From JBDHBD01 sp039586095 (GTDB taxonomy: Bacteria > Gemmatimonadota > Gemmatimonadetes > Palauibacterales > Palauibacteraceae), in NCBI GenBank assembly GCA_039586095.1, contig JBDHLB010000034.1, positions 1 through 64,000 of the forward strand: a stretch of 64,000 nt of DNA. The letters run 5' to 3'. Below the pieces are notes generated by a model that saw only the letters and a program-made list of their open reading frames with translations, made no database searches and was not told where the DNA came from. A program made the translations under genes and the position numbers. Position 1 is the first letter of the stretch; every line of letters starts with the position of its first letter. This document shows, piece after piece, positions 33,889 through 42,761 of this stretch.

Positions 33889-36666
33889 CTAGGCAGGCTT
33901 GCAGTCGTACCAGCTGGCTCCCACCCCGAGGTCCACGCGGAGCGGAACATCCAGCACGATCGCCCCCTCCATCTCTTCCCGCACGATCGACGTCACTTCG
34001 TCCACCTCGTTCTCGGGCACTTCGAACAGCAGCTCGTCGTGCACCTGGAGCACCATCTCGGCCTCCCGACGGGCCAGGCTCGATTGCAGACGAATCATCG
34101 CGATCTTGATCAGATCGGCCGCCGAGCCCTGGATCGGCGAGTTGGTGGCCGTCCGTTCACCGAATCCGCGGATGCCGGGGTTTCGAGAACGGATCTCCGG
34201 AATATAGCGCCGACGACCGCTGAGGGTCTCCACGTATCCCTGTTCGCGGGCCTGTTCCTTCATCGTTTCCAGATATTCGCCGACCCCGCTGAACCGCTCG
34301 AAGTACTGATCGATGAACTCCCGCGCCTCGGATCGCGAAATCCCGAGTTGTGCCGCGAGCGCGACGGGCCCCTGTCCGTAGATCGTGGCAAAGTTGATGG
34401 TCTTCGCCCGATCACGCATGCCGGACGTCACGCGCTCGGATTCTACTCCGAAGATGCGGGCCGCCGTTTCCCGATGGATATCCCGGTCCGCGCGAAACGC
34501 TTCGACAAAGGCGGGATCGCCAGACAGATGCGCCATCACGCGCAGCTCGATCTGGGAGTAGTCGGCCCCGACGAACAGACGACCCGGGCCGGGCACGAAC
34601 CCCTTTCGAATCTCCCTGCCCAGCGACGACCGGATCGGAATGTTCTGAAGATTCGGATCCGACGACGAGAGGCGCCCCGTCGCCGCGACCGTCTGGTTGA
34701 AATTCGTGTGAATCCGACCGGTCTCGGGGTGTACGAGCTGGGGGAGCTTGGACACGTACGTGGAATTCAGCTTGTCCAGCTCCCGGTACTCCAGGATCAG
34801 ACGCGGCACGTCGTGCCCCTGCGCCGCGAGAGAGGCCAGCACGCTTTCGTCCGTCGACGGACCCGTCTTGGTCTTCTTCACGACCGGAAGTTCGAGCTTC
34901 TCGAACAGCAGCTCGCGCATCTGCGGGACCGAGCGGAGGTTGACCTCCTCGCCGGCCAGCTTGTGGATCTCCTCTCGAACGAGCGTGAGCTCGCGCTCCA
35001 GGCGCTCGCGCAAGCGATCGAAAAACACCAGGTCGATCGCGATGCCGGCGCGTTCCATGGCCGCCAGCACCGGAACCAGCGGCATTTCGATACGCTCGAA
35101 CAGATCTAGGCTCTCCTGCTCCCGCAGCTCTTCCTCGAGTGACGCGGCGAGCTGTAACGCGACGTCCGCCCGCTCGCTGGCATAGGCGAACACGCTTTCC
35201 TGCGGAGCCTCGTCGAAGCCGGCGGCCGAGCGTCCGGTCCCCACGACCTGGTCGGCGGGTGTCAGTTGTCGGCCGAGACGGTCCAGCCCGAGCAAGTCCA
35301 GGGTGTGCTCGCGACGGCTCGGGTCCAGGCAATAGGAGGAGATCGAGGTATCGAACCGTATCGCGCCCAGCGTGACTCCCGCCCGCTCCAGCAGCAGAAG
35401 ATCGTATTTGGAGTCATGCGCGACCTTCGGGAGATCGGACTCCAGAAGTCGGCGCAGAGGCGCGAGGTCGGGCGCATCGAGCGGGGGCAGGTTGGCAACC
35501 TCGCTTTGCTCGAGCGCGAGGGTCGGGTTCCCGGCCTCGTCCCGTGCGACCTGTACCGGTCGATGACCGAACGGGAAGTAGAAGGCGTGTTCCGGTACCC
35601 CGGCGATCGCCAGCCCGACCAGCTCGGCGCGCATGGGGTCGGGCGAGGACCCCAGCGTGTGAATCGCCAATCGCTCGACCGCCTCCAGCTCTTCGACCAC
35701 CTCGGCCACTCGACCGGGGGTGAGCACGAGCTCATAGGTCGCGTCGCCGGCTGACGGTTCCTCGCTCACCGCCAGCTCGCGGAGCAGATTGCTGAACTCC
35801 AGCTCGAGGAACAGGCCGCGCAGCCTCTGCGCATCCATTGGCTCGCGTCGAAGTCGGTCGAGTTTGAGCGCGACGGGTGCGTCTGTGCGGATCGTCACCA
35901 GCTGCTTGGACAGCCGAGCGGACTGATCGCCCTCTTCGAGACAGCGGCGGACCCGCTTGCTGTCGATCGCATCCAGGTTGCCCAGGATGTCCTCCACCGA
36001 CCCGAAGCGCTCGATCAATCCCGGCGCCGTCTTGCGCCCCACGCCCCTGACGCCGGGAACGTTGTCCGAGCTGTCGCCCAGCAGAGCGAGCAAATCGGTC
36101 ACATGCGCCGGATCCACGCCGAGCCTTTCCCGGGCGTTGTCGACGGTCACCCATTCCTGGTCCACGCCGGCTGGGCCACCACGACCCGGGTTCAGCAACA
36201 CGGTGTGCGAGTCGATCAGCTGGTAGAAGTCCTTGTCGCCCGACACGATGACGGTCTGGAGCCCCGCCTGTTCCGCCTGGGTCGACAGTGTGCCGATCAC
36301 ATCGTCCGCCTCCCAGCCGATGGCTTCGATGACGGGCACGCGGAAACCTTCGATGATCGCCCGACAGCGAGGGAGCGAGGCCTCCAGCTCGTCGGGCATC
36401 TTCTCGCGGGTCGCCTTGTACTCTTCGAGAAGTTCGGTACGGAAACTGTCACCCGCATCGAAGACCACCCCGATGAAGTCCGGTGCGTAGTCTTCGAGAA
36501 CCCTCAGGAGAAAGCGGGCGATCCCGTAGGGCGCGGAGGTGTTCTCGCCGCTGGAGGTCGTCAGCGGCCGGCTGATCATGGCGAAGAACGCGCGATAGAT
36601 CAGCGCGTACCCGTCGAGGAGAAAGAGCGTTTTGCGATCCGGGTCCAGCGGAGTTTCCTCGGGCAC
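33889..36666 (-). CDS. polA: DNA polymerase I
   Basis: 925 residues. The 5'-3' exonuclease (FEN) domain is at 1-290 (LFLLDGYALIYRAFF, GVVFDAGDSFRTE, GDSSDNVPGVRGVG). The 3'-5' exonuclease-like domain at about 310-510 looks degenerate: the Asp-x-Glu of motif I is replaced (LAIHTLGSSPDP) and motif III reads YASERADV. The polymerase domain is complete: motif A ADYSQIELRVMAHLSGD, motif B RDRAKTINFATIYG, motif C LQVHDELLFEV. It processes Okazaki fragments and fills repair gaps. The gene starts 46 bp downstream of the cold-shock terminator. Confidence 0.97.
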   Translation of the reverse strand: MPEETPLDPDRKTLFLLDGYALIYRAFFAMISRPLTTSSGENTSAPYGIARFLLRVLEDYAPDFIGVVFDAGDSFRTELLEEYKATREKMPDELEASLPRCRAIIEGFRVPVIEAIGWEADDVIGTLSTQAEQAGLQTVIVSGDKDFYQLIDSHTVLLNPGRGGPAGVDQEWVTVDNARERLGVDPAHVTDLLALLGDSSDNVPGVRGVGRKTAPGLIERFGSVEDILGNLDAIDSKRVRRCLEEGDQSARLSKQLVTIRTDAPVALKLDRLRREPMDAQRLRGLFLELEFSNLLRELAVSEEPSAGDATYELVLTPGRVAEVVEELEAVERLAIHTLGSSPDPMRAELVGLAIAGVPEHAFYFPFGHRPVQVARDEAGNPTLALEQSEVANLPPLDAPDLAPLRRLLESDLPKVAHDSKYDLLLLERAGVTLGAIRFDTSISSYCLDPSRREHTLDLLGLDRLGRQLTPADQVVGTGRSAAGFDEAPQESVFAYASERADVALQLAASLEEELREQESLDLFERIEMPLVPVLAAMERAGIAIDLVFFDRLRERLERELTLVREEIHKLAGEEVNLRSVPQMRELLFEKLELPVVKKTKTGPSTDESVLASLAAQGHDVPRLILEYRELDKLNSTYVSKLPQLVHPETGRIHTNFNQTVAATGRLSSSDPNLQNIPIRSSLGREIRKGFVPGPGRLFVGADYSQIELRVMAHLSGDPAFVEAFRADRDIHRETAARIFGVESERVTSGMRDRAKTINFATIYGQGPVALAAQLGISRSEAREFIDQYFERFSGVGEYLETMKEQAREQGYVETLSGRRRYIPEIRSRNPGIRGFGERTATNSPIQGSAADLIKIAMIRLQSSLARREAEMVLQVHDELLFEVPENEVDEVTSIVREEMEGAIVLDVPLRVDLGVGASWYDCKPA

Positions 36667-36700
36667 GTCTCTTCCGAATTCGGGGATGACCGGCCGACGA

Positions 36701-36739
36701 GAGAAAAAAGTAGCGCCCCGACCGTGTGGGCGGGGCGCC
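36701..36739 (-). terminator. Rho-independent terminator of the cold-shock gene
   Basis: On the minus strand GCGCCCCG (36731-36738) pairs with CGGGGCGC (36713-36720) around a short loop. A run of six T (36704-36709) follows. It lies 38 bp past the cspA stop. Confidence 0.85.
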
Positions 36740-36776
36740 TATGATCTACCGTGTCAGCCGGTTCGCCCGCCAGGGC

Positions 36777-36986
36777 TCACTCGGCTGCGCGGGTAACGCG
36801 CGTGGCATGGAGGCCCTTCTCACCCTGGGTAAACTCGTAGGTCACTTCCATCCCTTCGGCCAGGGTCTTGTAGCCGTCCATCTCGATGGAGCTGTAATGC
36901 ACGAACACGTCGTCGCCGCCCTCGGGCTGCTCGATAAAACCGTAGCCCTTCGAATCGTTGAACCACTTTACCCTACCTACTGGCAT
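36777..36986 (-). CDS. cspA: Cold-shock protein (CspA family)
   Basis: 69 residues from ATG 36986, with AGGAGG 7 nt upstream. This gives the canonical beginning MPVGRVKWFNDSKGYGFI (RNP1), then DVFVHYSSIEMDGY (RNP2), as in single-domain OB-fold RNA chaperones. An in-frame upstream ATG would add seven residues but lacks family support. It binds single-stranded nucleic acid and melts RNA structure. It is a monocistronic unit with its own promoter (37065-37093), a leader of about 70 nt and a strong terminator. Confidence 0.95.
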   Translation of the reverse strand: MPVGRVKWFNDSKGYGFIEQPEGGDDVFVHYSSIEMDGYKTLAEGMEVTYEFTQGEKGLHATRVTRAAE

Positions 36987-37027
36987 CCTGCGGCCTCCTG
37001 CTGCCAAAACCTGCGTCCAACTGGTTG

Positions 37028-37046
37028 GGGGGGGCGGTGCCGCCCC
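37028..37046 (-). promoter_or_regulatory. Hairpin in the cold-shock gene leader
   Basis: On the minus strand the leader contains GGGGCG, a 4-nt loop and CGCCCC, upstream of the AGGAGG site. Cold-shock genes often have structured leaders that control translation; a role here is inferred. Confidence 0.35.
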
Positions 37047-37064
37047 TACGACAAAAACGCGAAT

Positions 37065-37093
37065 ATGCTACCGGCTGCATCCCGCCCCGTCAA
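37065..37093 (-). promoter_or_regulatory. Sigma-70 promoter of the cold-shock gene
   Basis: On the minus strand TTGACG (37088-37093) and TAGCAT (37065-37070) are separated by exactly 17 bp. Transcription would start near 37058, leaving a leader of about 72 nt before ATG 36986. Confidence 0.65.
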
Positions 37094-37136
37094 CGGTCGG
37101 CAGCCCTTTTTCACGCACGCGCCGGCGTGCGCAACC

Positions 37137-39530
37137 TCACAGGCCATAGAGCTGTCGGTAGATGTACGCGTGGGCCCGTACCGCCTTCACGTAATCGCGC
37201 GTTTCACGAAACGGGATTCTCTCGATGAACAGCTCGGGGTCGGTTCGTTCCGCGAGATCCCGCCAGCGAAGGTAGCGGTGGGGGCCCGCGTTGTAAGAGA
37301 TGAGCGCACCGACGGTTGAACCGTCGAATCGCTCCAGCATGTCCGCCAGATACGTCGTGCCGAGCCGTAGATTGACCTCCGGGATGACCAGCTGATCACG
37401 TCGATACTCCGACAGCCCGGCCCTGCGCGAGACGTCCTGCGCGGTGGTTGGAAGCAGCTGCATGAGTCCCACGGCGTTCGCGGCCGACACGGCGGCCGGA
37501 TCGAACAGAGACTCCCGGCGGATGAGGCCGGCGACGAAAGCCGGGTCGAGGTCGCGCGCACGGGCGACGTCCTCGAGCAGGACGCGATAGGGCAGAGGGT
37601 AAATGGCTTCGAGAAGTGGCCTGCTCCAGCGCTGTCTCATGCCGCGGACCCGCCAGGCCAACCGCACTCCGGCCCAGGTCCAGCCACTCTCATTGAGGGC
37701 GCGGGCCAGAGCCAGACGGCGGTCGGCCGTCTGAGGACCCTCTTCGAGGGCCGTCCTGAGCTCGACCCGGGCTCGATCGTCCCAGCCGAGTCGGCGAAGA
37801 CGGTCCATGCGCATCAGCAACAGCGAGTCGGCGGGGGTCAGTGCCACCGGCATCGAAGGTCCGACGTTCAGCCGATCCCAGGGCTCCACGCCGGCGCGTG
37901 GGCCGGCGAGGGTCGCGTAGTACCCGAGCGGATCGCGGCCGACCGCCTCCCTGTACAGGGCAAGCGCGGCGGCGGAATCCCCGGCCGCCTCCAGGGCACG
38001 GCCGGTCCAGTAGATGGCGCCCTGGTACCAGCGCCCCCGTGGAAAGCGGCGCCGATAGGTCTCGAACTCTCCGGCCGCCTCGGCGTACCGTCCTTCCCTG
38101 AACTCCAGCAGGCCCAGCCGCATGAGGGCGAGCCCACCGAAGTTCGTGCGTGGGAAGCGGGATGCCGTGAGGCGATACGCGGCGCGGGCGGCTTCGATAT
38201 CGTCAGCGTCATGCTCCAGATCGGCCAGCAGATACGCCGCATAGGCGGCATCATCGTACGGCCCGGCAGCGGCGGCGTTGGCGAACGCCTCCCTGGCCGC
38301 GCGCCCCTGGCCGAGGGACAGAAGCGACCGACCCGCCAGCAACCAGATCGAAGCGCGACTCCGACCCGTCAGGCCATCGTGCAGCCACGGGCCCAGGGTC
38401 GTGACGGCGCGTGTGTGCTGGCCGTCGGCCCGCTCCGCGGCAGCCAACGCGGCTGCAAGAGCCGGCTGTTCGGCCACAGGGGCCCGCTCGAGCGCGTTCC
38501 GCAGATACCGCTTTCCGCTCGAGCGCCTTCCCGTTCGCCGTTCCCCGTTTCCGGCTTCGGCCAGCACCTGCCAGCTCGAGTCGAGGGCGGTGAGTGATGC
38601 CGCCGTGGAAGCCGTCCCATGCCCGGCTCGCAGCCCGTTTCGATACGCCTCGATGGCCGCCGCCGTGTCACCGGTCGCCAGGAGCGAGGGTGCGATCCAT
38701 TCGGCTGCCAGCTCGTCCTGCAGCCGCTGGCTCCCTTCCGCAGCGAGTCTGAGTCCCTCGGGCCTGTTGCCGGCCCGAAAGGCGGCCAGCGCCAGCGCCC
38801 GGTGGATCGAGTCCGGGGGAAGCGTCGAGTCGGAGCGCACCTGCTCCCCGACGCGGCGCACCGAAGCGGTGTCGTCCGTGAGCGACCACTGCTGGAGGGC
38901 CGAGAGGCGCACCCACCCCCGGATGTCGCCAAGATCCGCCGCGGCGCGCTCGTACTCGGTGGCTGCCTCGGCGTGACGTCCGACCGCGGCGAGCGCGGTG
39001 GCGTGGTGGATGCGGGGCTCCGCCACCGGGTCGCCCGTATTGCCTGCCTCGACCGTCCTCAGGTACTCCTCGAACGTCGTGAGCGCGGCAGGCACATCGT
39101 CCATCTCGAGGTAGGCGCGCGCCAGCATCCCGAGCCCCGCGCCTCCTCCCGCGCTCTCGAGCCATGGTTGCCCGAGGAGCAGCCTCCGGACGGACGGCCA
39201 GGCACGATACGCCGCGTAGGTCCGTGCACTCAGAAGAATGAGAGACGGTGCGGCAGGTTTGCCGCTCGACAGGCGACGCTCCAGAACTCGGCTGGCCGAC
39301 AGGACCCGGTCCTGCTCGAGAAGGGCGATGACCTCCTCGGTGACCGCGGAGTCGGCGACGGACATCTGGGGTGCCCGGATGTCCTGCGCCGCAAGGGGCC
39401 GATTCGCGGGTACCAGCGAGCCGACCAGCGTCGCAGTCAGGACCGCGCGCGTCACTGCGCTGGCCCGACCACCGAAAGTCAGGGCCCGCCGCACTGGCGG
39501 GCCCCCGGAGGAGATCCCCGTCCGCCCCAC
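37137..39530 (-). CDS. slt: Soluble lytic murein transglycosylase (Slt70-like)
   Basis: 797 residues. The signal peptide (VLTATLVGSLVPANRPLAAQ) is followed by a long superhelical domain of TPR-like repeats (about 70-620). A C-terminal lysozyme-like domain (about 640-797) has the catalytic Glu in GLIRRESLFDP, then NAVGLMQLLPTTA, VNLRLGTTYLADML and ALISYNAGPHRYLRW. Slt enzymes cut the MurNAc-GlcNAc bond to form anhydro-MurNAc during wall turnover. The GTG start at 39530 is not certain; a GTG about 12 codons later would also keep the signal. Its 5' coding end contains a perfect 9-bp inverted repeat (39483-39505). Confidence 0.9.
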   Translation of the reverse strand: MGRTGISSGGPPVRRALTFGGRASAVTRAVLTATLVGSLVPANRPLAAQDIRAPQMSVADSAVTEEVIALLEQDRVLSASRVLERRLSSGKPAAPSLILLSARTYAAYRAWPSVRRLLLGQPWLESAGGGAGLGMLARAYLEMDDVPAALTTFEEYLRTVEAGNTGDPVAEPRIHHATALAAVGRHAEAATEYERAAADLGDIRGWVRLSALQQWSLTDDTASVRRVGEQVRSDSTLPPDSIHRALALAAFRAGNRPEGLRLAAEGSQRLQDELAAEWIAPSLLATGDTAAAIEAYRNGLRAGHGTASTAASLTALDSSWQVLAEAGNGERRTGRRSSGKRYLRNALERAPVAEQPALAAALAAAERADGQHTRAVTTLGPWLHDGLTGRSRASIWLLAGRSLLSLGQGRAAREAFANAAAAGPYDDAAYAAYLLADLEHDADDIEAARAAYRLTASRFPRTNFGGLALMRLGLLEFREGRYAEAAGEFETYRRRFPRGRWYQGAIYWTGRALEAAGDSAAALALYREAVGRDPLGYYATLAGPRAGVEPWDRLNVGPSMPVALTPADSLLLMRMDRLRRLGWDDRARVELRTALEEGPQTADRRLALARALNESGWTWAGVRLAWRVRGMRQRWSRPLLEAIYPLPYRVLLEDVARARDLDPAFVAGLIRRESLFDPAAVSAANAVGLMQLLPTTAQDVSRRAGLSEYRRDQLVIPEVNLRLGTTYLADMLERFDGSTVGALISYNAGPHRYLRWRDLAERTDPELFIERIPFRETRDYVKAVRAHAYIYRQLYGL

Positions 39531-39584
39531 CTGCCCCTTCCCTACATGTCCTAACTGCTCGTCAAGCGCTACAACGGTCGAGCG

Positions 39585-42530
39585 CTACAACGGATTGAAG
39601 TCGTACCGAACGCGCCCGAGGATCACCCGCCCGAGCGACGGCGTCCCGACGAACGACTGATAGTCGTTGTCGAAGATGTTCTGGACGTCGAGCTGCAGCC
39701 AGAAGTCGGTACCCGGGATCCGATACCCGAGACCGGCGTCCAGCACGGCAAAGCCGTCGACCCTGCCGACGTACACGCCCGAGTTCGCATCGAACCCGCT
39801 CTGTGCCCGGAAGCGGAGCGCACCGTTCAAGCCGACGCTCTCGCTGTCATACCGCAACGTGGCGGTGCCCTTCGTCTTCGGGGCGTTGAGCGGCACCTCC
39901 TCGGTGCCTCGCCCGGGGCGTTCGGCTTCGAACGTGTCCCGGTTCACGAGCGAGAAGGTACCCTCCAGCTCGAAGTCGTCGCTGAGCACGAAAGTGGCGG
40001 CGACCTCGCCGCCGAACAGGTTGAAGCTGCCCAGGTTCTGGTAGGCGAGGGCCAGCGTCGATGCGCTGCCGCCGACCCCCTCGGGCGTGACCACCCCGAG
40101 CGGAATGGCGGCCACGAACGGGGCAACCTGCGCGGCGATCGCCTGAGCGACCTCGGGAGGCTGACCCAGCTTCACGAGCTCCGTCGCCAAATATGCACCG
40201 ACGTCCTGGCCGTTAAGAAAGATGTTCGGGGTCGATACGCGCAGCGCCGAGATCCAATCGTTGATCCGGCTCCACCACCCGTTCAGCCCGATCAGGACGC
40301 GCTCTCCGATCAGGCCGCGGTACCCGACCTCGATGGTGTTGGTGATCGTGGCGTCCAGCGCCGGGATGTCGTCCAGCGTCGTGAGATCCGCAACCTCGCA
40401 AAACGGCGCCGTCGGACAATTGAGGCTCTGCGACGGATCGAGGAACAACGACACGATGCCGACATCCTCATCGCCGGGAAGCGGGACGGCCAGCAGGAGC
40501 GGGAGTATCGCCTCGAATTCCGGTGGCAGAGCCCCCGACGCGGCGGCGGCCGACGCGACGGCGAGGCCGGACGCCCACAGCTGCGCCGCGGAGGTTTCGA
40601 GCAACTCGTGTTGCCCCCGGCCGAGCAGCGGCGCGAAGGGCGACATGTGCATGGGCAGGCCGTTCTGGCCCGCCCTGAACTGGAGACCGTTCTGGGTGGC
40701 GCCCTGGGCGCGCACGTCATAGCCGAACGGACCGAAGATGGGCACCGTTCCCGAGGAAATGTCCAGGAAATAGTTCAGGCTGGTGGGTGTGGAGTACGCA
40801 CGGTTGAACGCCAACCGAAAGCTGTTCTCCTGGTCGGGTTTGTACACCAGGGCCGCTCGCGGTGAGAAGATGAGGTCCTCGAAGAACGAGTTGTCCTCTT
40901 CGGTCAGCAGCGAGTGGCGGTCCAGGCGGACCGCGCCGATGAAATCCAGTTTCGGGTCGAGCGCCCACTCCCACTGCGCGTAGCCACCGACCTCGGTGAT
41001 GGTGTCATCGTCCTCGTTTTGCCCGTTGATCGTACCCTCGGTCTTGGGGTTTGTGTAGAGCAGATCGGCCCCGTACACGAGCCGGTGCTTGTCCCCGAGG
41101 CGCGATGTGTTCTGAAGCTGACCGACCCAGAGCTGCGACTTATCGATCAGGGGTCGGCCGGAGCGGAACAGGAACGTGTCCTCGTTGTCGCTCCAGTTCA
41201 CGAAGAACTGAGCAAAGAGATCCTTGTAGCGGAAGCGACTCTGGAGGTAGGTGTACGCCCAATCGTCCACCTGACCGGCCCCGATGCCCGTCAGATCGAC
41301 GCTGCTGATGGCGTTCGTGCGCCCACCCGCCAGAATGATGCTGGACTCGGGGCTCGGGCGGATGTCCACGCGGGCGTCGAACGTCCAGCGCTCGAGGTTG
41401 TTGTCCCGTCCTCCCGCCACGTTCCGGACGCTCTGGACGAGGAGGTCCTGATCCGCGGGGAGATCGAGTCCCTCGGAGAAGTTGAGACACGCCGGGCTGG
41501 TGAGGTCGAAGTCGCTCGCGATGCACGCCTGAGCGATCTGCTGCTGCGAGACCTCCACCTCATCCCTGAACACGAACTCCGTCGCGCTGAAGTACTGCCC
41601 GGACAGCTTGAACCCGAACTTGTCGCTGGCCCGGACCGCCACCCGTCCCTCGCCGTGGAACAGGCCCTTGTCATCCGATGTGAACGGCAGGCCACCGGAC
41701 GGCGCGTCGTCGGGACTGGTGATGTCGCCCTGCTGGCGAAGCCCCCCGCCCAGGGAGAAGCTCGCGCCCGGAAAATCGATCGGCGACTTGGTGATCGAGT
41801 GGATCACGCCGTTCGCCGCGTTGGGGCCATACAGGGCGGATCCAGGACCGAGCACCACTTCCATGCGAGCGAGGTCCAGGTTCGTGGTCGGGTTGAGATG
41901 GGAGATGTTCGTGCGCAGCGACGGCACGCGGGCAATTCGGTTGTCGGTCAGCGTGAGGGTGGCGCCCGAGAATATGTTGTTGAAGCCTCGAACGACCACG
42001 TAGTTGCTCTGCACGCCCGTCGTGATGATGTCCACACCCGCCTTGTTCTTGATGTGCTCCATCGGGGTCGTGGCGGGCTGGGCCTCGATCTGGCTGATCG
42101 GTGCCACCTGAACCATCGCCGGGGCGTCGAGCACCTTCTCCTGCGTCTTGGAGGCGGTCACGGTGATGGGGTTGAGGCTGTACCGCTGTTCCTCCATCTC
42201 CATCGCGAGAGTGGTCGTCCGCCCTGCTGCGACCTCGACACCCTCCACCGTGAGCGTGCCCCATCCAGGCGACGTGAAGGTCACGGAATAGATGCCCGGT
42301 GGAATCTCCACGATCCGAAACGTGCCGCCGGGTCCGGAATAGCCGCTCGCGACGCTCGCACCCTCGGCAGTCGTCACCTCGACGAACACCGCCGACAGCG
42401 GGGCCTGTGAAGCAGCATCTCGCACCGTGCCGGCGATGGCACCGTTCTGGGCAACGGCGAAGCCGGACGACGCAATCAGTAGCAGAAGGGCGAGAAGGGG
42501 GAGTGAGCTGCGACGACAGAAGGTCTTCAT
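39585..42530 (-). CDS. TonB-dependent outer-membrane receptor with N-terminal carboxypeptidase-regulatory-like domain
   Basis: 981 residues from ATG 42530 (KTFCRRSSLPLLALLLLIAS signal). A CarboxypepD_reg-like domain (about 28-110: GAIAGTVRDAASQAPLSAVF) is followed by the plug (about 125-245: VVVRGFNNIFSGATLTL, GPGSALYGPNAANGVIH) and a 22-strand barrel to the end (VILGRVRYDFNPL). Two long loops are rich in Ala/Pro helices (around 640-720 and 790-850), and loop cysteine pairs occur (QACIASDFDLTSPAC; NCPTAPFC). It imports an unknown ligand with energy from an ExbB/ExbD/TonB complex; an exbB-like gene lies just upstream. Confidence 0.9.
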   Translation of the reverse strand: MKTFCRRSSLPLLALLLLIASSGFAVAQNGAIAGTVRDAASQAPLSAVFVEVTTAEGASVASGYSGPGGTFRIVEIPPGIYSVTFTSPGWGTLTVEGVEVAAGRTTTLAMEMEEQRYSLNPITVTASKTQEKVLDAPAMVQVAPISQIEAQPATTPMEHIKNKAGVDIITTGVQSNYVVVRGFNNIFSGATLTLTDNRIARVPSLRTNISHLNPTTNLDLARMEVVLGPGSALYGPNAANGVIHSITKSPIDFPGASFSLGGGLRQQGDITSPDDAPSGGLPFTSDDKGLFHGEGRVAVRASDKFGFKLSGQYFSATEFVFRDEVEVSQQQIAQACIASDFDLTSPACLNFSEGLDLPADQDLLVQSVRNVAGGRDNNLERWTFDARVDIRPSPESSIILAGGRTNAISSVDLTGIGAGQVDDWAYTYLQSRFRYKDLFAQFFVNWSDNEDTFLFRSGRPLIDKSQLWVGQLQNTSRLGDKHRLVYGADLLYTNPKTEGTINGQNEDDDTITEVGGYAQWEWALDPKLDFIGAVRLDRHSLLTEEDNSFFEDLIFSPRAALVYKPDQENSFRLAFNRAYSTPTSLNYFLDISSGTVPIFGPFGYDVRAQGATQNGLQFRAGQNGLPMHMSPFAPLLGRGQHELLETSAAQLWASGLAVASAAAASGALPPEFEAILPLLLAVPLPGDEDVGIVSLFLDPSQSLNCPTAPFCEVADLTTLDDIPALDATITNTIEVGYRGLIGERVLIGLNGWWSRINDWISALRVSTPNIFLNGQDVGAYLATELVKLGQPPEVAQAIAAQVAPFVAAIPLGVVTPEGVGGSASTLALAYQNLGSFNLFGGEVAATFVLSDDFELEGTFSLVNRDTFEAERPGRGTEEVPLNAPKTKGTATLRYDSESVGLNGALRFRAQSGFDANSGVYVGRVDGFAVLDAGLGYRIPGTDFWLQLDVQNIFDNDYQSFVGTPSLGRVILGRVRYDFNPL

Positions 42531-42689
42531 GGGCCGCCTCGAAGCTGTGAGCGGGAACCGCTCCGTTTCTGTCACGAGCCTCGCCGCCGGGTCTCCGAAA
42601 CCAGGGATCCGCACCCTAAAACGGCGTCCTCAAAGCTTGAAAAGCACTCCAACGAACGCAAGAGCACCGCTACATGGCGGCAATCGGCG

Positions 42690-42719
42690 AAAAAAAGGCC
42701 CGGGCAGCGGCCCGGGCCT
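42690..42719 (-). terminator. Rho-independent terminator after exbB
   Basis: On the minus strand AGGCCCGGGC pairs with GCCCGGGCCT (42696-42719) around a 4-nt loop, followed by a run of seven T (42690-42696). It separates exbB from the receptor gene. Confidence 0.88.
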
Positions 42720-42761
42720 CGTTCGCGAACTTCGTCGCGGAGTCAGCCGATAAGCGAGCCG

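Noticed and set aside
40914..42410. 498-codon plus-strand ORF opposite the TonB-dependent receptor
   Set aside because: Antisense shadow; the receptor plug and barrel motifs lie on the minus strand.
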